From Clostridia bacterium (GTDB lineage Bacteria > Bacillota > Clostridia > Oscillospirales > Acutalibacteraceae), in assembly GCA_017513525.1 (NCBI GenBank), contig JAFXFC010000021.1, positions 1 to 64,000 of the forward strand: 64,000 nucleotides of DNA, given 5' to 3'. Made by a program: the position numbers and the translations under genes. The notes under the pieces are model-generated. The model saw only the letters and a program-made list of their open reading frames with translations. It was not told where the DNA came from and made no database searches. Below, in pieces: positions 16,232 through 25,499 of the stretch; position 1 is the stretch's first letter; every line of letters starts with the position of its first letter.

Positions 16232-19200
16232 TTAGCCTTTCGTAGGGATTATTGTGAAGCTGAATTCCATTACTTTGTCAGCATTCAGTCTGAATTCCTC
16301 TCTTGTGTCGGGACCGCAGCTTGAAGAACCGATACCTCTTGTAAATCCGTCTATAGTAAGATATGTAGTATTCATATCCCTCAAATCTTCCTGATGCTCA
16401 GCTTTATTAATGGCAGACTGACTCTGGTGATGAACGCTGAAATTAAAGGGAGAGTCACCGAAGAATGCTACCGTGTTATAACCGTCAGAGAGCTTCAGCC
16501 ATCTAGTATCGCAGTGCATACCGTTTTCCTGCGGATATACATATGGCTCATACATATCTGCAACTTTTGATTCATAGATGCCTACAGGTGCGTGAGCTTT
16601 GAAGTCGGGCATATTTTCAGCCTCGCCTCTGCCGAAATATTTAGCAGTGTCAAAGCTTCTGTCAAGCTCAAGCGTTACGCCGAAACGGGGTATATCAGAA
16701 ACTGCTTCGGGAGCAAGTTTCCTTAACACTGTCTTTATTTCCATTGCACCGAGAGAAGATATCACATACTTAATAAACCAGCTGTACATTGCCTTTCTCT
16801 TGTGCTTCATTGTATATAAAACATCAATTTCTATTTCGCCGTCTTCAATTGAAGCGGAGAAGTGTTCGAGATTCTTTTTGAGCCTGTCGAGGCCTCCCTC
16901 AGCCCAACTATCACGCATTCTTGCATCGTTATCAATTAATGCTCTGTAGAGATTAAGATTGATACCTTTGTTTTCAGCAGGATTTTGATTGAGAAGCTCT
17001 TTACCGTTTACTATATAGGAGGTTAATTCACCTGTTGAGCCGTCAAAGATTGCCTTGCCGTTATCGTAAACAACAGTCAGAATACCGTTTTCGGATTCTG
17101 CAGAAATTTTGCTTCCGATCTCAATATCATATTCACAGTCGGAAACAGCAAGCTCAATTTGCTCAATTGCAATTTCAAGTTCGGTTTCCTTGTCAGTATA
17201 AATGAAGTTTATGTAACAGTCGTCACCAAGAGTCACAGCAATGTCGGAAAGCTTGACATCTATTGATTTCATCGGCTCTATATTTAAGTCAATTTTGCCG
17301 GTAAGGGTAGTTTCACCGTTAATCTGATAATCGTATGTCACAGCTATATATGAGGAGTCACGGAAACGATTAGTGTTTGTAAATGTAAATGTACCGTCAC
17401 CCTTATATTCTGCTCGAATGGGTCTGTAAACCACTTTCATACACTTAGCGCCTGTGTGAAGTCTTCTGTCTGCATACATAAGACCGTCAACGCAGAAATG
17501 ACCGTCATGCTGCTTTTCGCCATGGTCACCGCCATAGGTATATTTATACTTATATTTCTTATCGTTTTCATCGTGGAAAACAGTATGATCAGCCCATTCC
17601 CAGATACAGCCACCCATTGAATTATCCCATTTATAGAAAAGATCCCAGTATTCTTCAAGATTACCGGGGCCTACGCCCATTGCATGTGCATATTCACAGA
17701 GATAGAAGGGATATTTTGAATATTCCTTACAAAGATACTTTTTATCGTCATATTCTCTTATGCGTTTACCTTTGATCATCTGTTCAATTTCTTCGGTGCT
17801 TGTATACATCTCGGAAATAACATCATAATGGAAACGCTTTGTTCTTACAACACCTTCATAATGAACGGGAACAGTCGTACCTGTGCTCTTTAAGAACTGA
17901 TAACACTTATCGTGACATTTATATCCGCCCGATTCGTTACCGAGTGACCACATGATAATTGACGGGTGATTTCTGTCGCGGTAATACATACGCTTTACTC
18001 TGTCAACATAATGCTTTGCCCATTTAAGATCCATACTGAGATGGCTTACATCGTCAAACATTTCACCGCAGCCGTGTGTTTCAATATCAGCTTCATCAAT
18101 GACATAAAGACCGTATAAGTCGCACAGTGTTATAAAATAGGGGTCGGGAGGATAATGCGAGGTTCTGACACCGTTACAGTTAAGCTCTTTCATGAGTTTA
18201 ATATCTCTTTCCATATCACTGAGTGACATGGCATATCCCTTATAAAGATCGGTATCATGGTGATTTACGCCTTTAACTTTTATAGGTCTGTCATTAACAT
18301 AGAAAACAGCATTTTCAATTTTTATTGTTTTGAAGCCAATAAAGCTTCTGAGAGTCATACATTCTTTACCGTCTTTTATAACAGAAAGATAAAGGGTATA
18401 GCAGACAGGAATTTCTGCATTCCATTCAGTTACATCTAAATCGGTAAATTTGATAGTTTCTTCGCCGGCAGCTTCTTTTACAGCGATAACATTTTTATCT
18501 TTATCATAAATTTCAGCTTTTACGGTACAGTCCTTGTTTTCACCGAGCTCAGTATTTACTGTGAGGTCATAGCCTTTATCAGTTTTATTTGTTTCAGTAT
18601 AAAAATCATATATATAGTTTTCGGGATAATTGTAAAGAAGAACATCTCTGAATATACCGTTTTCTCTGAACATGTCCTGTGCTTCAAGGAAAGTACCGTT
18701 GCACCATTTGAACATTACAACTACGATTTCGTTGATTCCTTCATTTAGAATAGCTGTAATATCAAATTCAGCAGTGTTGTGTGAGCCTTCAGAATAACCG
18801 ACAAATTTACCGTTAACATAAAGTGAAAGGTTATTTGAAACACCGAGGAAGGATATGATATGCTTGGAGCAAAGTTCAGAAATTTCAATTGTTTTTCTGT
18901 ATATTCCAACAGGCATATCCTGAGGGATCTCAGGTGCAATAGTTTTGATCTCATACGGACAATTAAGATAAACAGGCTCCTGATAACCGGTTCTTTGCCA
19001 ATCACAGGGAATAGTTACTGTGTTGAATTTTGTCTTAAGAGTATCGAGCTTATCAGGTACATCATTAATTGATTTATAGAATTTGAAATTCCATTCACCT
19101 GAAAGAACACTTACCATATCTGAGGTATAACGTTCCTCTTTGAAACATGTATCTTTCAGTGTATCGGCATTTTTATATGCAACAGCATATGCTCTGGGAA

Positions 19201-19273
19201 AAAGCTTATTCTTTTCAAAAACTGAAAAATTATTGTGAATATTCTTAATTATCTGATATTTCACATCTGACAT
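16232..19273 (-). CDS. lacZ: GH2 beta-galactosidase (LacZ type)
   Basis: The 1013-residue protein has the five-domain LacZ layout: a jelly-roll sugar-binding domain (WQRTGYQEPVYLN), Ig-like domain, TIM barrel with acid/base Glu in WSLGNESGG and nucleophile Glu in YLCEYAHAMG, a second Ig-like domain, and the C-terminal super-sandwich. It hydrolyses terminal beta-galactosides. No signal peptide is seen. The start is uncertain: the first ATG at 19273 directly abuts the AAAGG ribosome binding site, so the GTG three codons later (19264) has better spacing and may be used. It leads an operon with GH78 and the PH-like protein. Confidence 0.93.
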   Translation of the reverse strand: MSDVKYQIIKNIHNNFSVFEKNKLFPRAYAVAYKNADTLKDTCFKEERYTSDMVSVLSGEWNFKFYKSINDVPDKLDTLKTKFNTVTIPCDWQRTGYQEPVYLNCPYEIKTIAPEIPQDMPVGIYRKTIEISELCSKHIISFLGVSNNLSLYVNGKFVGYSEGSHNTAEFDITAILNEGINEIVVVMFKWCNGTFLEAQDMFRENGIFRDVLLYNYPENYIYDFYTETNKTDKGYDLTVNTELGENKDCTVKAEIYDKDKNVIAVKEAAGEETIKFTDLDVTEWNAEIPVCYTLYLSVIKDGKECMTLRSFIGFKTIKIENAVFYVNDRPIKVKGVNHHDTDLYKGYAMSLSDMERDIKLMKELNCNGVRTSHYPPDPYFITLCDLYGLYVIDEADIETHGCGEMFDDVSHLSMDLKWAKHYVDRVKRMYYRDRNHPSIIMWSLGNESGGYKCHDKCYQFLKSTGTTVPVHYEGVVRTKRFHYDVISEMYTSTEEIEQMIKGKRIREYDDKKYLCKEYSKYPFYLCEYAHAMGVGPGNLEEYWDLFYKWDNSMGGCIWEWADHTVFHDENDKKYKYKYTYGGDHGEKQHDGHFCVDGLMYADRRLHTGAKCMKVVYRPIRAEYKGDGTFTFTNTNRFRDSSYIAVTYDYQINGETTLTGKIDLNIEPMKSIDVKLSDIAVTLGDDCYINFIYTDKETELEIAIEQIELAVSDCEYDIEIGSKISAESENGILTVVYDNGKAIFDGSTGELTSYIVNGKELLNQNPAENKGINLNLYRALIDNDARMRDSWAEGGLDRLKKNLEHFSASIEDGEIEIDVLYTMKHKRKAMYSWFIKYVISSLGAMEIKTVLRKLAPEAVSDIPRFGVTLELDRSFDTAKYFGRGEAENMPDFKAHAPVGIYESKVADMYEPYVYPQENGMHCDTRWLKLSDGYNTVAFFGDSPFNFSVHHQSQSAINKAEHQEDLRDMNTTYLTIDGFTRGIGSSSCGPDTREEFRLNADKVMEFSFTIIPTKG

Positions 19274-19348
19274 CCTTTCATAATAAGGTTAAATATATGC
19301 TATCATAATATGAAATTAATAACAACAGTTTTTTCATATTTATTTTAT

Positions 19349-19377
19349 TTGACAAATATCTTTTTTTGTATAATAAT
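19349..19377 (+). promoter_or_regulatory. Promoter of the lipoprotein-HAD-GH127 operon
   Basis: TTGACA at 19349-19354 is followed by AATAAT at 19372-19377 with 17-base spacing; a better TATAAT hexamer at 19369-19374 overlaps it at only 14 bases. The leader is about 25 bases. Confidence 0.6.
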
Positions 19378-19407
19378 GTATAGGTAATCAAATCAGCGGA
19401 GGTACAT

Positions 19408-20151
19408 ATGAAAATCAGAAGAATTTCAGCTTTAATAACAGCCCTTTTTTTATTATCAGTTTCTTGTTTGACATCATGTGATAAAGCACCCGAAGAAATT
19501 GAAAGCAGTACGGGGTATGAATATATTCCTTCAGGGCAGGAGAGTACCACTGTATCCGATAATACTGATCTTCAGAAAGAGATTAAGATAGATACTTCCT
19601 GGCAAAAGAATTTTACAGTGAAGTACAGTTATTATAATCCCGAGCAAAGTATTACAACTATGAAGATAGAAGAAAAAAAATCCGCAAATGCTTTTACTGT
19701 TGAATATCTTGATACGGGATCACTGCTATATTATAAAGCAAACGGTAATGATACAGATTATTATGTTATAATTGATAATGAAGATGAACAGGTCCATTCT
19801 GTTTTAGAAGGTAAAAAGTTCAGCTCTCTTTCCAGCATGTTTATGAAGCTCTCTGTCCTCAGTCCTGAGCTTCCTACACAAAGCAATGTGCTTTATATGT
19901 ATGAAGAAGCTGTTGCGGGAAGACCCTGTCATAAATATATCCAAAGAGCTTATTCTGACGGAAAGCTTACTGAATCTGTTTATGTATGGGTTGATGCCCA
20001 GTTTGGTTTTGCGGCTAAGTGTGAAGCATATGATGCAGAAGATAACCTTACCGTAATGTGGGAGGTTGAGAGTTTTTCTGAAGGAGATCTTCAAGACTCA
20101 GATGTGTTTATTGATTTAACAGAATATACATTTAAGGAGGAAATAGGATGA
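19408..20151 (+). CDS. Predicted outer-face lipoprotein
   Basis: The 247-residue protein has a lipoprotein signal peptide with lipobox LTSC, giving lipidated Cys24, followed by a Ser/Thr/Glu-rich linker. The mature part is beta-rich, with segments FTVEYLDTGSLLYYKANG and ESVYVWVDAQFGFAAKCEA resembling an outer-membrane-lipoprotein-sorting-type (LolA/LppX-like) fold, but this is a weak resemblance. It shares four bases with the HAD gene (ATGA overlap) and is in an operon with GH127. The role is unknown; a surface ligand-binding function is possible. Confidence 0.7.
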   Translation: MKIRRISALITALFLLSVSCLTSCDKAPEEIESSTGYEYIPSGQESTTVSDNTDLQKEIKIDTSWQKNFTVKYSYYNPEQSITTMKIEEKKSANAFTVEYLDTGSLLYYKANGNDTDYYVIIDNEDEQVHSVLEGKKFSSLSSMFMKLSVLSPELPTQSNVLYMYEEAVAGRPCHKYIQRAYSDGKLTESVYVWVDAQFGFAAKCEAYDAEDNLTVMWEVESFSEGDLQDSDVFIDLTEYTFKEEIG

Positions 20152-20717
20152 ATGTCTACGATTTTGATAATACCATTTATAGAGGCGAAAGTGTCCTGCA
20201 TTTCTTTTTCTTTTATATAAAAAAGACTCCTTATCTTTTGAAGTATATACCTAAGGTTTTTCACGCTTTGCTGAAATATAAGGCAGGTAAAGTGACTGTC
20301 GAACAGGCACTTGAGGAATATGCACCTTTTGTAGAAGACTATTTTAAGAATATTTCAGACCTTAAAGCCGATTCGGTTGAATTCTGGGATAAACACATGC
20401 ACAATATCAAGCCTTTCTATAAAGAAATTCAAAAAGAAGATGATGTTATAGTTACTGCTTCTCCCATAAATACAATGCAAGAGGTATGCAAAAGGCTGGG
20501 TATTAAGCATTGCGTCGGCAGTATAATTGACGAAGAAACCGGAAAAATTACAAGGCTTTGTATGCGTTCAAGAAAGGTTCCTGCTTTTCTTGAAGCATTT
20601 CCCGAAGCGCATATAGATAATTTTTATACGGATTCTCCTAAGAATGATGCTCCGCTTATAGAACTTGCCGATCATGCTTTTGTTGTTAAAGGCGATAAAA
20701 TTACGCAAATTAAATAA
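20148..20717 (+). CDS. HAD superfamily (subclass IB) phosphatase
   Basis: The 189-residue protein starts with the HAD nucleophile motif DFDNTIYRGES, has the motif II Ser/Thr in VIVTASPINT, and motif III/IV in YTDSPKNDAPL. A helical cap of about 60 residues after the first motif is typical of the phosphoserine-phosphatase-like IB group. The substrate cannot be read from the sequence. It overlaps the lipoprotein gene by four bases and is followed 10 bases later by GH127, so a sugar-phosphate substrate is possible but not shown. Confidence 0.82.
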   Translation: MNVYDFDNTIYRGESVLHFFFFYIKKTPYLLKYIPKVFHALLKYKAGKVTVEQALEEYAPFVEDYFKNISDLKADSVEFWDKHMHNIKPFYKEIQKEDDVIVTASPINTMQEVCKRLGIKHCVGSIIDEETGKITRLCMRSRKVPAFLEAFPEAHIDNFYTDSPKNDAPLIELADHAFVVKGDKITQIK

Positions 20718-20727
20718 GGTGAGTTAC

Positions 20728-22560
20728 ATGGAAAAGTTGACACCTGTATCTTTTAAAAATGTTAATATAAAAGATGGATTTTGGAAAAGAAGAATGGATA
20801 TAAATGAAAAGGTCACAATTTTTTCTGTCCGTGACCGTTTTCGTGATACGGGAAGATTTGAAGCATTCAAATTTAATTGGAAAGAAGATTCTGATGTTCC
20901 GAAACCTCATATTTTCTGGGATTCCGATGTTGCGAAATGGATGGAAAGTGCTGCTTACATAATTGCAAAGAATCCTAATTCTGAGCTTCAGGCGGAACTG
21001 GAAGAATTAATATCTCTTATGAAAAAAAATCAGTGCGAAGACGGATATTTTAATATTTTTCACACCGTTGTTCAATCCGAAAACAGATTTATGATAAGAG
21101 ATAATCATGAACTGTACTGTTTGGGGCATTTTATTGAAGCTGCCGTAGCATATTATATGGCAACAGGAAAAGAAAATCTTATTAATATTGTTGATAAATA
21201 TATTGACCTTGTTATAAGGATTTTCTGTGTAGATAAAAGTGCTGCATTTATGACACCGGGGCATGAAGAAATAGAGCTCGCACTTATTAGACTTTACAGG
21301 TTAAAAAAAGATAAAAAATATCTTGACCTAGCTATGTTTTTTATCAACGAAAGAGGAGTGCGGGAAGAACAGCTTACTTCTTGGTCTAACAGTTCATACA
21401 ATCAGAGCCATATTCCCGTAAGACAGCAAAAAGAAGCAATGGGACACTGTGTAAGAGCTTGTTATTTATATTCTGCAATGGCGGATGCGGCAAGAGAAAC
21501 AGATGATTCTGAATTGCTTGAAGCCTGCAAGAATTTATTTGAAGATATCGTCAATAAGAAAATGTATATAAGCGGCGGTATCGGATCTAGTCACCATGGT
21601 GAAGCCTTTACTGTTGCGTATGATCTTCCTAATGACACTGCTTATGCTGAGACTTGTGCTTCAATTGCTCTTATGATGTTTGCCGACAGAATGAAGGATA
21701 TAGTGCTTGATTCTCGTTATGCCGATATTGTTGAAAGAGAGATATATAACGGTATTATTTCAGGTATCTCACTTGACGGCAAGGCGTTTTTCTATGAAAA
21801 TCCGCTTGAAATAGATCTTTGTGACAGATACAGACATACATCTGTTATTAACGCCAATGAAAGACTGCCGATAACACAAAGACAGGAGGTTTTCAGCTGT
21901 TCATGCTGTCCTCCGAATATGACAAGATTTATTGCAACAATTGGCGAACATATTTTTTCAACCGATGAAAATTCGTTGTATGTTCATCAATTTATTCCAT
22001 GTAATGCCGATTTCAACGGAATAAAGGTAGAGGTAAGCACCGAATATCCCTCAAAAGGAAATGTCAGAATTTCTGTTTCAGGAGCTAAAGGAAAGTCTGT
22101 ATATATAAGAATTCCGGGTTGGTGTAAAAAGTTTGAAGCATCAGAAAATTATGAAATTTGCGGCGGTTACGCAAAATTTTTTGTTGATGAAGATGCAATA
22201 GAGCTTGAAATTAACATTCCGATAATTCCACGGTTTTATGCAAGTTCTTCTTTTGTAAGAGCAGATGCGGGCAAACTTGCATTAATGTGTGGTCCGGTGC
22301 TTTACTGTGCAGAACAGATTGATAATGATGTAAAAATATCGGATATACGTTTAGATACAAAAGTAAAGCCTGAAATTGAATTTAACAGCTTTTTTGGATG
22401 TAATATCCTGAAAATGAAGGCATACAAAACAAAAGACAGCCAATCGCTTTATATTCCTTTGGATGAATTCAGCGAAGAAGAAACATCTGTAACGCTAATA
22501 CCGTATTTCGGTTTCGCAAACAGAGGCGAAAGTGATATGGCCGTATGGCTCAAAAAGTAA
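20728..22560 (+). CDS. GH127 beta-L-arabinofuranosidase
   Basis: GH127 enzymes release L-arabinofuranose from plant hydroxyproline-rich glycans using a zinc-bound cysteine nucleophile. The 610-residue protein has the key residues: Glu308 and Cys310 in AYAETCASIA and the pair Cys393-Cys394 in FSCSCCPPNMTRF, matching the zinc site of the characterised enzyme HypBA1. An (alpha/alpha)6 barrel followed by C-terminal beta domains is consistent with length. The start chosen is the ATG at 20728 because AAGGTGAG lies just upstream; an in-frame upstream codon lies inside the HAD gene. No signal peptide is present, so it is intracellular. Confidence 0.92.
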   Translation: MEKLTPVSFKNVNIKDGFWKRRMDINEKVTIFSVRDRFRDTGRFEAFKFNWKEDSDVPKPHIFWDSDVAKWMESAAYIIAKNPNSELQAELEELISLMKKNQCEDGYFNIFHTVVQSENRFMIRDNHELYCLGHFIEAAVAYYMATGKENLINIVDKYIDLVIRIFCVDKSAAFMTPGHEEIELALIRLYRLKKDKKYLDLAMFFINERGVREEQLTSWSNSSYNQSHIPVRQQKEAMGHCVRACYLYSAMADAARETDDSELLEACKNLFEDIVNKKMYISGGIGSSHHGEAFTVAYDLPNDTAYAETCASIALMMFADRMKDIVLDSRYADIVEREIYNGIISGISLDGKAFFYENPLEIDLCDRYRHTSVINANERLPITQRQEVFSCSCCPPNMTRFIATIGEHIFSTDENSLYVHQFIPCNADFNGIKVEVSTEYPSKGNVRISVSGAKGKSVYIRIPGWCKKFEASENYEICGGYAKFFVDEDAIELEINIPIIPRFYASSSFVRADAGKLALMCGPVLYCAEQIDNDVKISDIRLDTKVKPEIEFNSFFGCNILKMKAYKTKDSQSLYIPLDEFSEEETSVTLIPYFGFANRGESDMAVWLKK

Positions 22561-22566
22561 AAATTT

Positions 22567-22595
22567 AAGCCTACCCGAATTCGGGTAGGCTTTTT
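22567..22595 (+). terminator. Terminator after GH127
   Basis: A perfect palindrome at 22567-22592 (AAGCCTACCCGA with TCGGGTAGGCTT) is followed by a T run. It lies seven bases after the stop and may also serve the convergent gdhA. Confidence 0.9.
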
Positions 22596-22609
22596 ACATT
22601 ATATTACGC

Positions 22610-23953
22610 TTATACAATTCCCTGTTCAAGCATTGCCTGTGCGACTCTCTTGAAGCCTGCAATGTTTGCACCTGCTACAAGATCATAACCAAGTCCGTAT
22701 TCCTCTGCACATTCAGCGGAAACATCATGGATATGCTTCATAATTTCGTGAAGCTTATTATCGACCTTTTCAGCTGACCACATATATCTTGCAGAGTTCT
22801 GGCTCATTTCAAGAGCAGATACAGCAACACCGCCTGCATTAACTGCCTTAGAGGGAGCAACTGCTTTACATCTCATCTGAAGATATTTAAGAGCATCGTT
22901 TGTTGTAGGCATATTTGAAACTTCGATATAATACTGAGTACCGTTAGCAACAATCTTCTTTGCCTGTGCAATATCGACCTCATTCTGAGTAGCACAGGGC
23001 ATAACAATATCAGCTTTAACGCCCCAAGGTTTTTTGCCGGGTATAAATTCAACGCCGAACTTCTTAGCATATTCATCGATAGTTAAATTTTCTGAACGCA
23101 TTTTAAGCATAAAATCGAGTTTTTCGGGAGTGTTAACACCGTCGGGATCATAAATATAACCTGTGGGATCTGAAAGTGTGACAACTTTTGCTCCGAGCTG
23201 AGACATTTTCTTTGCAACACCCCATGCAACATTGCCGAAACCGGAAATTGCAACTGTTTTTTCTTCAATGGAATCCTCATAATGCTTAAGTACTTCCTGG
23301 AGATAATAAACAGCACCGTAGCCTGTAGCTTCTGGACGGATAAGAGAACCGCCGTAAGAAAGTCCTTTACCTGTGAGAACACCGTTTTCAAATGTAGCCT
23401 TAATTCTCTTGTATTGACCGAATAAGTAACCGATTTCTCTGCCGCCGACACCGATATCACCTGCAGGAACGTCAACATCAGGTCCTACATATCTGTAAAG
23501 CTCTGTCATAAAGCTTTGGCAAAAACGCATGATTTCTGCATCACTCTTACCGATAGGATCAAAGTTAGAACCACCCTTTGCACCACCGATAGGAAGTCCT
23601 GTAAGAGAGTTTTTGAAGGTCTGTTCAAATCCGAGGAACTTGATAATACCGGAATAAACACTGGGATGGAAACGAAGACCGCCCTTATAGGGACCTATAG
23701 CAGAATTAAACTGATAACGATAACCTCTGTTTACCTGAACATTGCCGTTGTCATCTACCCATGTCACACGGAAGGAAACAGCTCTGTCGGGTTCAGTCAT
23801 TCTCATAAGAATGTCATTTTTTTCATATTCGGGGTGAGCATTTATAAGAGGTTCAATAGAAGTAAAAACTTCTTCGACCGTCTGAATAAATTCAGGCTCA
23901 TGTGCATTTCTGATTTTTACATTTTCAATAACTCGTTCGATATAGGGATTCAT
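22610..23953 (-). CDS. gdhA: NADP-specific glutamate dehydrogenase
   Basis: The enzyme interconverts 2-oxoglutarate plus ammonia and glutamate and is the main ammonia-assimilation route in many gut Clostridia. The 447-residue protein has the catalytic-lysine segment LTGLPIGGAKGGSNFDP, the conserved DVPAGDIGVGGREIGYLFG, a Rossmann motif AISGFGNVAWG and the closing ANIAGFKRVAQAML. Length and motifs fit the hexameric NADP type. AGGAGGT precedes the ATG. It is monocistronic with its own promoter at 24071-24099. Confidence 0.95.
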   Translation of the reverse strand: MNPYIERVIENVKIRNAHEPEFIQTVEEVFTSIEPLINAHPEYEKNDILMRMTEPDRAVSFRVTWVDDNGNVQVNRGYRYQFNSAIGPYKGGLRFHPSVYSGIIKFLGFEQTFKNSLTGLPIGGAKGGSNFDPIGKSDAEIMRFCQSFMTELYRYVGPDVDVPAGDIGVGGREIGYLFGQYKRIKATFENGVLTGKGLSYGGSLIRPEATGYGAVYYLQEVLKHYEDSIEEKTVAISGFGNVAWGVAKKMSQLGAKVVTLSDPTGYIYDPDGVNTPEKLDFMLKMRSENLTIDEYAKKFGVEFIPGKKPWGVKADIVMPCATQNEVDIAQAKKIVANGTQYYIEVSNMPTTNDALKYLQMRCKAVAPSKAVNAGGVAVSALEMSQNSARYMWSAEKVDNKLHEIMKHIHDVSAECAEEYGLGYDLVAGANIAGFKRVAQAMLEQGIV

Positions 23954-24332
23954 AAATACCTCCTGAAAGTAATCATCGCAACTATAAATATAATTTATAT
24001 GTATGTGATGAAGTAAAAGATATATTTGTCACAAAAAGGAAAATATACTCGTAGAAATAATTTGTTTAATACAATACTACTATAATAATAGATTGTCAAG
24101 TAAAATTATTGAATATTTGTTGATATTTTTGATTAAAAAAACTAATGAAATATATATTATTTTTTTTGATTTGTTCAATTTATCACACCTATAAATAAAT
24201 GTTTATGCGCGCATCGGTTTTATGGTCGATGTTAATAAAAAATCTATAACGTTAAACAGAAATATAGGCATTTTTTCATTTTTTTTGTCAATACTCATTT
24301 TGTCCGTGAAAGTGAAAGAAAAGAGATGAAAA
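23954..24332. other. Divergent intergenic region between gdhA and sigG
   Basis: The 379 bases contain the gdhA leader and promoter, several A/T runs, and a perfect 10-bp GC palindrome ATGCGCGCAT at 24205-24214 about 120 bases upstream of sigG. No clear sigma-F or sigma-G promoter could be fixed for sigG. No RNA gene was recognised. Confidence 0.5.
24071..24099 (-). promoter_or_regulatory. Promoter of gdhA
   Basis: Reading leftwards, TTGACA at 24099-24094 and TATTGT at 24076-24071 are spaced by 17 bases. The predicted leader is about 110 bases. Confidence 0.6.
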
Positions 24333-25097
24333 ATGCAATATTCAAAAGTTGAAATAACTTCTGTAAACACATCAAAACTCAAGGTACTGACTGAAAAAGA
24401 ATGCTGTGAACTTTTGAAAAAGACAAAAGAAGGAGATAAAAGAGCCAGAGAAAAGCTTATTTCAGGTAATCTGAGATTAGTTCTATCAGTTGTTCAAAGG
24501 TTCAGGAACCGAGACGAAAACCCTGACGATCTGTTTCAGGTAGGCTGTATTGGTCTTATAAAGGCGTGTGATAATTTTGATATAAGTCAGCAGGTGAAAT
24601 TCAGCACTTATGCCGTTCCTATGATAATCGGAGAAATCAAGAGATATCTCAGAGATAACACATATCTCAGAGTATCGCGTTCGATGAGAGATATTGCTTA
24701 TCATGCAATGCAGGTTAAAGAAGAATTGACTAATTTGAATAATAAGGAGCCTTCTCCCGAAGAGATAGCTGAAAAGCTGGGGCTTGGTGTCCGTCAGGTT
24801 GTTATAGCTCTTGAATCTATAGTTGAGCCTTTATCTCTTTATGAACCCGTTTATTCTGATAACGGAGATGCTTTATATGTTGTAGATCAATTGGGAGATT
24901 CGCAGTCAGCGGCAAGCTGGATTGATGAAATCAGTATTAAAGAAGCAATAAAAAACCTTGACAGTCGTGAAAAGCTTATTTTGCATAATCGTTTTATGCT
25001 TGGTAAAACACAAACTGAGGTTGCTGATGAGATCGGCATTTCGCAGGCACAAGTATCGCGACTTGAAAAAGGTGCTTTGGAAAAAATAAAGCAGTAG
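24333..25097 (+). CDS. sigG: Sporulation sigma factor sigma-G
   Basis: Sigma-G directs late gene expression in the forespore. The 254-residue protein starts with the sigma-G signature KVEITSVNTSKLKVL, then region 2 (NLRLVLSVVQRF, DDLFQVGCIGLIKACDNFD, FSTYAVPMIIGEIKRYLRD), region 3, and the region 4 helix-turn-helix KTQTEVADEIGISQAQVSRLEKGAL. The following ylmC/ymxH-like gene matches the order seen near sigG in Bacillus. The usual upstream partners spoIIGA and sigE are not present; gdhA lies upstream on the opposite strand. Confidence 0.95.
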   Translation: MQYSKVEITSVNTSKLKVLTEKECCELLKKTKEGDKRAREKLISGNLRLVLSVVQRFRNRDENPDDLFQVGCIGLIKACDNFDISQQVKFSTYAVPMIIGEIKRYLRDNTYLRVSRSMRDIAYHAMQVKEELTNLNNKEPSPEEIAEKLGLGVRQVVIALESIVEPLSLYEPVYSDNGDALYVVDQLGDSQSAASWIDEISIKEAIKNLDSREKLILHNRFMLGKTQTEVADEIGISQAQVSRLEKGALEKIKQ

Positions 25098-25143
25098 TTC
25101 ATTATTCGATTTTTCAAAGAATATACTTATCTGAGGTGTTTTT

Positions 25144-25434
25144 ATGAATTGCTGTATTGATGAGCTTTGTAACAAAGATGTGATAAATATTGAGAACGGT
25201 TGTCGGATAGGTTATGTTTTTGATGTTGAAGTGGATATGGGTTCAGGGCACATATCCACTTTGTTGATTGCAGAAAACTCAAAAGGTCTGTCATTTAAAC
25301 GGCCTGATTGTCTAAAGGTATGCTGGGCAGATGTAGTTGTCATTGGTGATGAAACGATACTTGTCAAAAATGTTCCTCAAATTCAAAAGCCTATAAAACA
25401 GACAAAGAGCTTTTTTGATATATTTTCAAAGTAA
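25144..25434 (+). CDS. YlmC/YmxH family sporulation protein (PRC-barrel)
   Basis: The 96-residue protein is a PRC-barrel-like protein of the YlmC/YmxH family, with the pattern VINIENGCRIGYVFDVEVDMGSG split by beta turns and a C-terminal segment in which a strand DVVVIGDETILVK follows a Trp. Members are conserved in spore formers and sit next to sigG, as here (46-base gap). The molecular function is not known. A GAGGTG ribosome binding site precedes the ATG. Confidence 0.82.
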   Translation: MNCCIDELCNKDVINIENGCRIGYVFDVEVDMGSGHISTLLIAENSKGLSFKRPDCLKVCWADVVVIGDETILVKNVPQIQKPIKQTKSFFDIFSK

Positions 25435-25437
25435 GTC

Positions 25438-25466
25438 TTGAAAATGAAATTATAATAATATAAAAT
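25438..25466 (+). promoter_or_regulatory. Promoter of the GH38 gene
   Basis: TTGAAA at 25438-25443 and TAAAAT at 25461-25466 are spaced by 17 bases, starting four bases after the ylmC stop. It separates GH38 expression from the sporulation genes. Confidence 0.6.
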
Positions 25467-25499
25467 ATAATAAATATTTCCAAGGGAGGAATGTAAATT

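Noticed and set aside
23516-24016. A 166-codon + strand frame across the gdhA start
   Set aside because: It is antisense to gdhA and runs over its ribosome binding site and leader.
24100-24332. Sigma-F or sigma-G promoter for sigG
   Set aside because: GTTTA near 24201 fits the -35, but no matching -10 was found at correct spacing.
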